Position numbers and translations under genes: made by a program
Shown here: positions 1-12,800 of the stretch, piece by piece
Layout: each line of letters starts with the position of its first letter
Numbering within the stretch: the first letter of the stretch is position 1
The notes under the pieces: generated by a model
Databases searched by the model: none
Told to the model about the DNA's origin: nothing
What the model saw: the letters and a program-made list of their open reading frames with translations, nothing else
NCBI GenBank assembly: GCA_028752905.1
Contig: JAQNBH010000005.1
Span: 5,252,812-5,316,811, forward strand
Origin: Cladorhizidae sp. MBARI D1340-BT2
Taxonomy: Eukaryota > Porifera > Demospongiae > Poecilosclerida > Cladorhizidae
Reading direction: 5' to 3'
DNA: 64,000 bases

Positions 1-175
1 TAGGAATGACCACACCCACAGCAAAGTTCTCTCACCCATGTCTTGGGAATGACCACACCCACAGCAAAGTTCTCTCATCCATGCCTTAGGAATGACCACA
101 CCCATAGCAAAGTTCTCTCATCCATGTCTTGGGAATGACCACACCCACATCTATCCCTGCCTTAGGAATGACCAC
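1..175. repeat. 43-bp minisatellite, end of an array (gene A intron)
   Basis: About four copies of a 43-bp unit containing cacacccacagcaaagttct and ccttaggaatgac. The array runs off the left edge. The same unit makes the large array at 61216-62475 in the matching intron of gene B. Confidence 0.9.
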
Positions 176-535
176 TGCTAGCGAGACAATGCTAAATAAT
201 AGGTGTGTGTGTGGAGGGGGGGGGGGGGGGGGGGGGGGGAGAAGAGAATGGAGGAACGAATCACAAGAAACAGGCTTTCATCTTGGCAGTGTATATGGCT
301 ATGCACATACTCTCTCCTGGCATGTCCACTTGGTCTCTATCTATGTGACATTCTTGGGAATTCCTGCTCTGTCTTTGCATGTTCAATGAATATAGTACAT
401 CTGTAGTTTTGCCTCTCTTGGGCTAATGCAGTGAGTAGTAGACTAGTCTGCTCCATGAAGCTCTTCATGTGAAGGTGGGACCTAATTTCATCTCTCAACT
501 TGTCTGTACAAGAACATTTCCCCCTAATATGCTCA
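171..535. repeat. Paralogous intron block (copy A)
   Basis: Non-coding sequence that follows the 43-bp array and matches 62469-63360 in order: gctagcgagacaatgctaaa, a G-run (24 G at 216-239), gaatggaggaacgaatcaca, then atgcagtgagtagtag and gaacatttccccct. The copy in gene B has an expanded 37-bp array where this copy has a single unit. From 536 to 725 nothing is recognisable before the first exon. Confidence 0.85.
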
Positions 536-725
536 CATTCCACTCAGATGCGAGACATCCCAGTCAGATGAGAGACATTCCAGTCATATTCAACACCCCT
601 TATCATCACTGACTTTTAACTACTTACCTATATCAACTTAATATATTCCTCCTTGTTGAATAGGCTTATGGGAGTTCACTTGTTCTGTGGCACTATTTAT
701 AATTGTTGTCTAAACATCTCTGTAG

Positions 726-802
726 GAACGAAGTCCAGCCACAAACCAGAAAACACCAAGTTCTCTCCTATTTCGAGTGGATTTCCGTACAACAAACCGA
801 GG
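726..802 (+). CDS. ADAM gene A exon 1 in window
   Basis: Acceptor tctctgtag, donor GTAAGT. The exon starts in phase 1 and ends in phase 0, giving 25 residues ending FPYNKPR, the linker from prodomain to catalytic domain. Only this frame joins cleanly to the next exon. Confidence 0.75.
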
Positions 803-3800
803 GTAAGTTAGTTTGCTTCTATGACATATACTAACAATGATATTGATAGGCAACCGGCACCATCCAAGGCGACTGTATGTTGTTATATTTTTCCCCCGCA
901 GTTGCAGCAGAGGCAGGTCAACGGGTTCTACTTTGTGGAGTGGGTGCTCATCAATGACATGGCGCAGGTCTGTTGCTACAAGTGAATCCAATTGTATGAG
1001 CCATTATTGGGAAAGACATTGAAGTGATCCTAACATCCCAACGTGACACAACTTTGCACATGTTTCTATATGCCGGTGCTCCTATTCAAAATATTAGTTT
1101 TCACCTCTCAATGCCTCTGCCTCTCGCACATGTGTGTGTGTGTGTGTGCGCGCGCATGATAACACAGCGAGTAGCTAGCTTATGTGATTATGCCATGTAA
1201 CTACCCCATGCCTACTTATGGAATCGAGAATATCGGTGCTCCCAGAAATCATAATAGACATGGTGGAGACCTCTTTACTCCATAGACACGAGCATTGCAC
1301 ATGTCCATAGAGCCACATCCTACGACTCATGCGAGATATATTCGAGGTGGCTATGTTCATGGTTAGAATCTCTATGAATATTGATAATAGTGTAGTGTGT
1401 GTTGAAGAGCAGTAGAGCTTGGTAAGGTATGGCTCCCAAATATTTCCCTCACGAGTTCTTCTCTTAGTCTTCATCTTCTAACATTTAAATCCTCGAAATT
1501 ATGCCATGGACTGCAAACTGGTGCTTTTTTTCTTCTGTGAGCTTTACGGACCTTGTGCTCTGGAGAGAGTATCGCTAGAGACTTTAACTCTACCACCTTG
1601 GTCGCCTGTCCTTCTCATTCACCCCTCCCATTCAGTGAGTCAAACCTCACTGGACATTGGTCCTCGTTGGTGGCTGTTTCTAAAATGTGTACTTGCAGAA
1701 CATGTTTATTCGTGTGCAAGAGACATTTATTATGTGGCAGCAAAATAGTGTAAAAGGTGCAGTAGAATACTAGCAGGAATGTGTTTGTGACCTGCACTGT
1801 CCTAGATGAACCTCACCTTCATGGTGGCCTTGGTCTAAGTGGTCTGGTCAATGAAGTGAAAGCAAATGCAGTCTGTATGGGTGGGACACATTCGGAATGC
1901 ATTTGAACGCATTAAGTTTTGTGTGTGTATGTGTGTTGTGTACGGGCCTCGTGATATGTACAAGCATGTGTGTGGCTGGACTTGCAAAAAAAACTGTCTA
2001 AATACGATGGAACAATTAGATTATTTATAATGGCTTTCTTGATATTGACTTAAATCTACTCACTCTACTGGTCGGCTAGTTGGTCTAGCAATAATGAGAT
2101 GCATCAATCTCATTATTCCTGATGAAGGTTAGAGCATCTAGCCAAAACGTAGAGAGAATAAATTTAAGTTGAGCATCAAGAAAGTCACTGTACCTGTATG
2201 TCAACTGAGTGGTTTGTTCAAAATATGATCTTTTATTTCTGTTGACTACCAGCTAGAACTATTCTTAAACCTGTGGCAGTGATATGCCCATGCCTCATTC
2301 TAGAGAATAGAATAAGCTTTTGCAGTGAGCTAGGTCAATGCACTTACCTTTGTGAACAGTGCGATGCTATGGACGCTTGAGGATTTGAGTAGACCATTTT
2401 GATAGGGGGAGCAGACCATTTTATTCTTTTTTTTATCCTTCTTCTTTTCCTTCCATTCTATATATACCTTGACTATTACACTATTATACTAACTGTATTT
2501 CAAGTTTCAATTCATTATTGTCAACCATTCTTGAGTTATGATTCTTTTTAGCCACCCATTTCAGTGTATACCACCGCTCAAGAAATGAACAAACCAAAGT
2601 ATTAAAAAAACCCTCAGGTAACAACTTTTAGAGCTCCATAAATTCTGCACACTTTATTCTATGACCTTTGATATGTAGCTCAAAAGTCTCTGTGTGCTCT
2701 CTTTTGACTGTTGCAATAGGTACAACCATACCCAAGTTATATGCAGTCAAAATTGGGGGCCTCAAAACCAGCCTGCCGAAGCTTTCTGCATTTCTAGCTC
2801 CTAATTGAAAGTGCAAGATATTTGAAATTACTGCCAGTGGTTAGAGGAGTGTTATCATTAAGTGCTAAAATGTAAGTACGTGGTCAAGCACGTGGGTGGG
2901 AAATTATTTTTTGAAATTAATTTTCCACACGCACGCTTGACCACACACTTTACCACTTACTACTTTTCAAACTGATTTACCATGAAAGTGTAATTTCATG
3001 CATTGATATCAATCATGCAAACAGTTTCAAAGTTTCAGGATCTTTAGGCATCGTAGGTGCTAATTATTATTATTTTTAAATCATGTAATTCTGAAAAAAA
3101 CAGAGTTTGGAGAGTTTTCCCAAATCTGGTTGCATATAATAACCTCATAGCTTTGTTGAGAATTATACATGCATTTATGTGGCTGCATAGAAATCTTACA
3201 ACTAAACACACAACAAAGTCAGACCACTTACTAGTGCAGACCTTCTGTGAACTTAATTGATTATGCTGCTCTCTTCCTGACGGCTACTGGGGAACTGCTT
3301 CAGAAGGGGTGCTCTCACGAAAATGTCTTGGACACTTACATTACTGCAGGACATTAATTACTAAACCGTCTGGACTAGAACCCGATGATGGTTACTTACA
3401 TGAGACCGGACTTAGTTGCTTTCAGACTAGTGTGTCTTCTTTTTCTCTCGTGGTGCATCATGGGGGGTATCAATCTGCCCTAGCACATTTGGGGTGGTGA
3501 TCTGCCCAGGCACATCATGGGGTGGCGATCTCTTCTTCCTTCCTTAGGACATTGTGAAATGCTCCTTCATGACATCCTTTATAGTTTCTCTCTCTTACAT
3601 AGCTCTAGCTCTACTCGCTTTTCAGCTAAATGTGCAAGTGCATGACTAGTCCAAGCCGACCTGGGGACCGAGATTAATTGAGAGCAACCTCTCTGTAGTC
3701 TTGTTTGCTCTTGTTTGGGTTCTCTCTCTGCATGTGGAAACCTGAAGTTATTTGTATCCATTGTTAAGCATTTGAGGAAATATTGTATGTGTATCTATGT

Positions 3801-6800
3801 ATATAAATAACATCTCTCTACATCGGAGATGGTTTGGCCTTTATTTAAAAAATATTGGACCAAAAAGTTTTATATCTTAGCTAAAACTCACTCTGGCAGC
3901 TTCTTAGTAGTCTAAATGGTTGTTTCAGTGGATTTTAGATCCAGAAACACTTCAGGCATGCCTTGAATCCTTCCTTTGCCAAGGTAGTAAACTGGCAGCC
4001 CAAAAATCTCCATTGAAATCTGGTCTTCAGGGATCTTGTATGCATGATCTTTCTACTTCCCCCCCCCCCCCAAACATAACTTGTGTTCAACTACCAGAAG
4101 ACTTGAAATGTCGAATGACTAATCTGTTTCTCTGTTCATTAAAACACTGCAAATTGGTTGAATACTCTCAATGCATAAAGGCCGGGTTCACAATATGACT
4201 CGTCAATCTGTTGCATACGTTCTGTCCTTCCAGTCTATTTAGCTGATATTGTGAACAGGTAACACAAGAGACTACGGATCTAAAAGTTGGGAATGGATTG
4301 AAAATGCATGAGTAGGATTTGATTCAGCTCTTGCATCCAATCTGTTGCGTCGGACCAAACAGAATCCTAGAACATATCATGTGTTGAACTTTACACTCTT
4401 TCTATGATGTTTCTAGAATTATTGAAGTGGTGAGTAGCTTGCCCAACCTCTGGCAGGTCTCAGCTAGAGGCTGTAGAGATCTTAGGGCCAAAGAAAATGC
4501 CTGGAAGGAAGTGGCTATCCAGGTAACTAGCTAGTTATTACCAGCTATAAAATATATTTCAGCTAGTAATTCCTCTTTCTGCACTTCCTCCTGCTAGCCA
4601 ATAGCAAAATCAACTTCCTTCATGCTAGTCGTCCATTGTATTGTTCAGAGTTCAAATGCAGCGAACTCAACACAAATATTGTGAACCATGGAGTGGAACT
4701 GAACGGATTGTGCAATGCATGCAATGGAAACAGAATCAATGGAACTGATTGCCATCCATCATATTGTGACCAGCCTTAAGGACACTTGTGTATGTGCAAT
4801 ATTGAGTGTAGCTGAGCTGAGTCTGCAAGCAGCTGCAATTTTCATTACAAAGAAGTGCACAGTTGGCTTCTTCAGAAGCTTACTCTTGTGACAATAGTTA
4901 GCAGCACAGACCTTCAACTGACTACTTGTGATGCATGTGTCTATATGTATACATAGGCATGTGTGTCAACTTCAGATCTAGAGTTACAATGAGTAACTTC
5001 TTGTAAGTGGCTGTTACAATAGAAAAGTTTAAAAACAATATAGCTATATATATATACAGTGGAACCTCTACTAACGGACATTCCCTATAGAGGACACCTA
5101 CCTTATAACGGACAGGATCACATGTACAAATTGGCTTTACCATTGAAATAGTACTCAGTCACCCTCCCTGTAACGGACACCTCTCAATTCCGACTAACAG
5201 ACAGCTCTTAGTGCACCCAAAGCTCATCGTTGTAGAAATAAACCTCCTAACAGACAATGGGTGGGGCCAGTACTGATCACGTGCACATGCCAATTAATAA
5301 CTATAAATTTTATGCATGAAACATCTTGTGAAATGCAGTATGGTAGTCTAAAGTAGGCCTCTTGCTTGGAGAGATGCTGCTATATCTCTTATTCTGTTAG
5401 CGTAAGGCTGTGGTCCATACAAACGGTAGGTAGCTGGAACTTCAACTCCATATCCCGCTCCTCTGTTGACTCTGTCTCCTGTGACTTCAACAAATGCTTT
5501 ATTGCAGTCTCTCCTCAGGAATGAGATTGTAGAGGCAATGTTGTATGCAAAATGACCTACAACTTCGCCGTCTTTGATTACGGCCACAGCAGACTCCTCC
5601 GCATTATCTGGCTCCCGTTTGAGTAGCAGAACTTCCCCAATGTGAGGTGTCCACACTTCTTTGTACACATGGTGTCCACACTTCTTTGTACAAATGGTGT
5701 CCTCTGATATAGGACTGAATCTCTGTCACACTCAAAGACATTGCACCACCACCAGGTCCACTACTGACTATAGGCTTGGAAGCGATCTCACGTGCCAGCC
5801 ACACGAACTGCGTCACATCTATCGAACACGTGCCAGTTAGCTGCTTTTAATTTATTATTATTTTGTTTAATTTTTTTTTTAATTTTAAACTTTACAACAT
5901 GATGACATAAACATACAGTAGGGATATTGAAGATATTGTAAGTCCAAAAATGAAAATCATGTTGAGAGACAAACACCTCTTCAGGTGCAGCTGGTATATA
6001 TTATATATATGTTAGTTTCTATCGCTGGAACAAATGACAATTAGAACAAGGACATCGGAAATGAAAGGTACATACATTATTCTGTTCGAAGTGGTGCATG
6101 AAATGGTTCCAATAAATAAAAAATAATTGGTTTTTCATAACAAGTACAGATTTTTGAAGATCTAATTCGGGAAGTGAATTCCATAGACGATCGATTCTAT
6201 TAAAATAGTAGTGTCGGCCAACATTGGTTCTCTTAAAATGGGAATCAATTTTATCTTTGAAGATCTGGTACTTGTTGAAGAGAATGAGATGTAGTCAAAG
6301 TTGTCTGGAGGATCTTTAAAACACTTCACTAGGAATATGATACCCCTCAACTCCAACCACATAGAGATAGGCAGCAGGCCTAAAGATATCAATCTGTTCT
6401 TGTAGTCAGTTGAATGGTCCTTCAGAATAAACTTTGTAGCACGGCGTTGTACATGTTCTAGGTTATTAATGTCTCTTAATAATAGTGGACGGCACAACTG
6501 TGAAGCATATGTGAGGTGGGATCAAATCAAAGTGAGATATACTCTTTTCCTCAAACATATTGAAGAGCTAGGGGGGATGTTCCTCTTAATGACATGTAAG
6601 GAAATACGAGAACAAATCTGATCTATGTGGGTTGACCAGGATAGAGATTGAGTTACAGTAATATATACCTAGGCCCCTGTATGAGCTGGATTTAGCACCA
6701 ACAGTGTTTGCGATATTATATTGTGTAGTAGATTCACTTCCTTTCAACGAAAAGTGTACAAGAGAATACTTCAGAGTATTGAGCTTAATTTTCCATTCAT

Positions 6801-9800
6801 CACTCCAGTGATTGATGTAGTTCAGGTCCTCTTGTAGGAGTTCTGAGTCCATACTAGATGATATTTATTGCATCATCGGCAAATAGGAAAGCTGCTGAAG
6901 AAGAAATAGATGATGGAAAATCATTAATGTAGATAAGAAATAAAAGTGGACCAAGGACACTGCCCCGGGGTACTCCAGAAAGGACCGGGAGTGAAGAAGA
7001 GTAAGTTTCATGGAAGCAAACAAAGTGGCTTCTATTGGTTAAATAATTTTTAAACCAGTACCAGAGGGTATTCTCCAAAGTTTATATGACAATTCATTAT
7101 GGGGGAACCAGTCAAAGGCTTTTTTCATGTCTAGATAGACTATATCAGAAAGATTTCTGCTCTCAAAACCATCGACAACTTGAGAGTAACATGCTAGTAA
7201 TTGGGTATATAGTACTTGAGCGATTTGACTGAAAACCAAACTGAGCTGAGGATAGCTGAGGTCTGATAAAATCCATGATTTTATCATATATTATTGACTT
7301 GATGACCTTGGAGAGGATGCATAGAAGAGAGATGGGTCGATAGTTAGATATATTCGAAAGGTCACCTGATTTTGGAATCTTGTGTACTTTCCAAATATCA
7401 GGAAGGCTACAGGAATCTTGACTGATATTAAACAAAGTGGTAATTGGCTAACACAAAGATGCAGCACAAGCTGACAGAATCTTTGGGCTTATTTTGTCAC
7501 ATCCCATAGCTTTGTTTGTATTCAGGTTAGTGAGAGTTTTGAAGGTGTCAATGTATTCAACATTGATTGAACTCAGTTGTGAAGATAGTGTTGGTAAGGA
7601 TTTGCTCAGAAGGGGAAGAAGTGCAAGGGTGGGAAGAAGTGTAAGCAGAGGGTCACAGTGACCTTCATAGTGAATGGAGCTGGTGATAAGGAGACTCCTA
7701 TTGTAATCTGGCAATCAGAAAACCCCAGGTGTTTTTGAGGTATGGATAAAAATAGTCTACCAGTCACCAGAAAAAAGCCTGGATGACAGGAGAAATCTTG
7801 GAAGTATTGATCTCTTAACTGTAAAATGAGCATTAAAAAGATCAATTTTGCTTTTTATGGATAATGCTGATTGCCACCCAGAAAATTCAAAAGAAAAATA
7901 TAGTAATATAAAAATAGTTTTTCTTCCACCAAATACAACATCTAAATTACAGCCACAGAACTTCAAGGTCCATTATCGTTGGCCTCTCCTTCGCTATGTG
8001 TTAGCTAAGATTGATGATTGCAGTTGTGCTTCTGAGATAACGAAGTCTATTATGTACTAACTGCAATCAGGTGGATATCTCAGGCATGGAGTGAAATAAA
8101 ACCAGAAAGTGCTTCAGAAGTGGTGGTGTTCTTAATAGTGAGTTGGGTGTGACCAGCTTAAATGAAGAAGATCCTTTTCAAGACATTGATGCAGAATTTG
8201 TACTAGGTGCACTCATTTCAAAGACAATGGGCACCAAGGGTAGTTGTTCACCTGATGAGTATGTTAATGGAGACAGCAATCTTCCTGTATGTACAGAGTT
8301 TGATGATACCTGGGAAGAAAGCTTCTTAGCAAGCCTTTCTGAACAGTCATCCATTGTTGAATGTGAGGAAGCATTTACAGATGGAGAAGACCTAGACCTA
8401 CTAACACCTCCCCCCAAATTGAGAAACTATGGAGAAGCTATCATTAGGAGGTCAAAAACTTTTTGGAAAGCCGTGCATGTTTTACCGAAGCTTTGAGTAC
8501 CAGTTCTCTAATTGATCAAGTAGCTTGTCTTCATTCAGTTAATGTCAGACAAACTACTCTACATTTATACTTCCCTGCCCTTCACACTGAATAACTGCAT
8601 CAATTTACATCTACAATTAACAATGTTCATATAGTATCTTATAAGTACATATATAATATATGCATGTGATATCTACAATTGATGAATGAACTTGATGAAT
8701 GAACAAACAATCCATGTTCTCCACCTATTATAATTATAAAATGAGATTAGTGGGGAAAAATCTCTGAATAAGGGACACCTCCGAATAATGGACAAAAGTC
8801 CTCATTCCAATGCGTCCGTTATTCAGAGGTTCCACTGTAATTTAAAAAATGAAACAAGCATTTACTGGTGTAAATCACAAACATTTATATGACCCTTTAA
8901 TGTTCTTTTAACATATACTCCCTATATATAATACATTGTCTCAATATAATATAATACAATACATGTGTCTCTATATTGCAGTACAGTGCCTTTAATCAGA
9001 ACTTGACTACTGTGGTGCTGAGAGGCTTGGCTATTGCTAACTTTGTGGACATGGTAAGTCACATGATCCACTAGGCGTGATCACCTGATGCACTAGTCAG
9101 TGCTAGTCAGAGCTGCTCCAACTATTTCAGTTCCAGTGATATGTGTAGTTGCATGTTTGCATATGTGAGAAAATCATTTTTTGTTAACTAAATTCTTAGA
9201 AGGTGATCAATGATTATTTGATATCCTGTAATTATTCCACTGCGATGAAGATGTAGCTCTACTCTCTTTCCATTGGCTACTCTGCCATGCATTGTGATTG
9301 TATCTATATATGTCTTTACTCAAAAAGAGCTTTGACTAGTAAGTTGCTAACATATGCTACAATTTGTGTCAGAAGTGGGTTATTAAGCAGTATGGCACAG
9401 TTCGCTGTACCCTTGCCAGAGATTTAACTAGAGGAGCATGGACCCGATTTAAACTGGTGTCAGCTGCAAAGAGTGGAATGCTGAAAAACAGCTTGTGGTC
9501 CTCCCAGCACTCTATTGAGAGGTAAACTCCTTCACTATTACCTGGATTTGGGAGATGGTGACAAGGTAGATCTCAAAACATTGAAAGCTGTCTTCAAGAA
9601 GAAAGCAGGAATTGATAAAGACCCACTGGGATGGTTTCAAGGCTGTCCAACAAATACTTCCAGGAAGTTCAGGAGAAAGCAGTTGACTTTGAATCAGAGC
9701 TGAAAAAGCTTTTCAAACCTGCCTTTCCTGATGAAGATATGAAGTCTATTGATCTGTTACAGCGATTCTTAACGGGATTACAGCCATTTGATAAGCACCA

Positions 9801-12800
9801 AATTTTGAGACCAGATACATTTGAGCAAGCAATTGTTGATGCAGTGGAAATTGAAAGAAGTATTAAACTTTAATGCTCCCAAGGATGTTGTTACACCACA
9901 AGGTGCAGTGAATGTGGTAAGTGGCAACCAAACTAAGCCCCACTTGACCCAGCATCAGTCCAATAATTGCTAAATGCCTGGATCTACTTGAAATAAAATT
10001 TCAAGATATTAAACCAGCCAATGGGGTTAATGGTGATGGGTACCAACGAACCCCAAGAAGACCAAGCAAGCAGGTGGTGCTACTGATGTTTGGAAAAGGG
10101 TAATTTCAAGCGATACTGTCCTTTCAACTTTAACAGGCCAGTTTGACGGGTGGAAAGCTGGTCCAGGAACAATTAACTCACCCTCATCTGCCCAAGGACT
10201 TGAAAGAAGGTGGGGAATACAAAATATAGTTAATGGCTTGTTTGGTCGGGAAAGAATGAGGTTTGTCTTGACTCAGGGGCAGCCATCAGTTGTTGACTAT
10301 GATGCCTTATAAATGAGCCATATTGTGACCTCATTCAGACAGATGGAGTCTCTATGGCTTTGGGTGCCAATGGCTGCCAATGGCTTCTACTAATGTGGTT
10401 GGAAAGTGCAAATGCATGTAAAACTGCTGGAGTTTCAGCAGGAGGAGATTTTCAGGTCATTAGAGACCTTTCAGTTGACTGCCTGGGAACAGATTTTTTT
10501 AGTGCATCATGGGGCAATTCTTATTGTTTAGGGATGCTAATATTCCAATTATCATGGGTGGTTGTCAAGATCAACTAGACTCCAAAGGTATCTCCCTCAG
10601 AGTTGCACACACTACATAGATTCCTGCATGCTCAGTGTCGTTCATATGAGCCATCATGGAAGAAAGTATAACCACCTTTCAAGAAGGAATGGTGGACCCA
10701 AGTTATGCTCTCAACTTTCCAAAACATCTGCTAATTGCCCGATAACTAGTGAAGATGAGTAGCAAAGCAAAGAAATTGTAGAAGGGCACAAAGGTTGGAG
10801 TGTTTATTCCACGACAATATGTGCATGTTGTTGAAGAATGGGAATCAGACATGTCTCCTCCTATTTTGAAGAAAACTGAAGTCGACCTGTCATAGCCAGA
10901 AAAAGGACAGCTGATGGAACTAATCAAAGAATTCAATGTTTTATTTGCATGTGATAAGCTTGTTTGCACATCCAAAATCAAAACAGAAGGCCGTCCAATC
11001 AAACAACAGGTCAGGCATATCCCTATGTTTTAAAGGATGTTGTTGACACATAAGTTGACATGATGCTTCAGCTTGGTGTGGTGTTGCGATGCATATCCAC
11101 TTCCAAGGATTGATTCCACATTGAATGCACTGAAAGGTTCAACAATATTTACTACCTTGGATTTAGCCTTGGGATATTGGCAGGTGAAGGCAAGGAGGAG
11201 GACAAGGAGAAAACAGCATTCTCAACGCTAAATGGACATTACGACTTCAACAAAATGCCATTTGGATTGACGAATGCACCGGCTACATTCCAGCATTTAA
11301 TGGAATGTGTACTAGCAGGAATCACAGGGTGAACAGTGCTTAATTTACATTGATGGCGCATCATAGTGTTCAGTCAAAGCTTTGTGGTGCACTTGCAGAA
11401 GCCAAGAAATATCTTCCAGAGGCTGTGAGCTTCCGACCTCAGGTTGAAAACATTGAAGTGCCATTTTGAATTTTTGATATTTAAGACACGTTGTTTCAGC
11501 AGAACAGGGTAACAACGGATCTAGAGAAGTCAAAGGCTATTGTAGATTACGAGGTTCCGCAGGATGTTAAGCAGTTAAGACAATTCCTGGGATTCGCTAA
11601 TTACTACTGCCGATTCATTCACAACCATTCTGTACTTGCTGGACCTCTATACAACCTAACAAGGAAAATGGCTAAAGGATTTCTGTGGGGACCACTGAGT
11701 GTCAGGTAGCATTTGCTCAGAGATAAGCTGATTACACTGCCTCTTTTAACCTACCCAGATTTTCCCCTTCCATTTGGACTACAAACAGATGCATCCAGCC
11801 ATGCCATTGGAGCTGTCCTCAGTCAGGAAAAGGAAGGAAAGGAACACGTGATTTCTTACTGGAGCAGGTGCCTGGACAAGGTTGAGCAGAATTACTCAAC
11901 AATTGAAAGGGAAGCCTTGCAGCTATCTCAGCACTGAAAGAGTTCTACCCCTATATCTATGGTTTTCCATGCTAATTGTAACTGATCATAACCCACTCAC
12001 TTCCCTCAGAGGATTGAAAGACACTGGGGGGGGGGGGGGGGGGGGGCATTTGAGTTGAGTAGATGGATGTTATACTTCCAACAGTTCGATCTCCAATTCA
12101 GTTACGAACTGGGAAAATATCACACGAATGCTGATGCCTTATCAAGAATCTTGTTGGATGTAGGAGCTATTCAAGTTCAGGAATCACCAACTATTACTCC
12201 CAGCATACAGACTGAAAATTCTGAACTAGCGAAAGTGATTTACTGATAATGAAATATTACAAGGTTCCACAATAACTCCTGGGTTGAAGAAATCCATTCT
12301 CAACGATGGTATTTTGTGCAGAGAGTTTACTAACTCATCGACCAGCACAACTCGTATGCAGTTAGTTGTGCTAACTAGATTGTGGGTAGTGATCTTGACA
12401 CACTTGCACAATCACTCTGGATATCTCGGTTTACATCAGACAATAGAGAAGCTGAAGGAGGGATAACTATTGGCTGGGGTAATATGAAAACGACATCAAA
12501 AAGTGGGTATGTGAATGTAAGGAATGTCAGCGATGAAATCCTCCACCAAAGAAGCCTCTAGGGACAATAGCAGCAAGTCATCCCTTTGAGAAAATCACGT
12601 GGGACATAATGGGTCCGCTTCCTGTTTCCGGGAGAGGAAATTGGTACTTACTAGTTGTAACAGAACACAAAGTGGGTGGAAGCTTTTCCTCTTCAAGACA
12701 AGGTTGCTACCACTTCCCAGAAAACTAGTAGACGAAATAGTGTGTCTTTATGGGGTCACCAAGAGTATTCACAGTGACCAGGATGGCAATTTCTTGATGC

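Larger units (their letters stand above)
5057..8837 (+). mobile_element. Tigger/pogo-like DNA transposon (Tc1/mariner superfamily), interrupted
   Basis: Begins CAGTGGAACCTCT and ends with the exact inverted copy AGAGGTTCCACTG. Each end is flanked by TA, the Tc1/mariner target duplication. Subterminal blocks repeat cggacacct. The 3' half of a Tigger-type transposase (7838-8496) reads toward the right end. The left half instead holds a reverse-strand HIRAN pseudogene and a LINE insertion. The N-terminal HTH/CENP-B part of the transposase is missing, so the element is dead. Confidence 0.75.
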
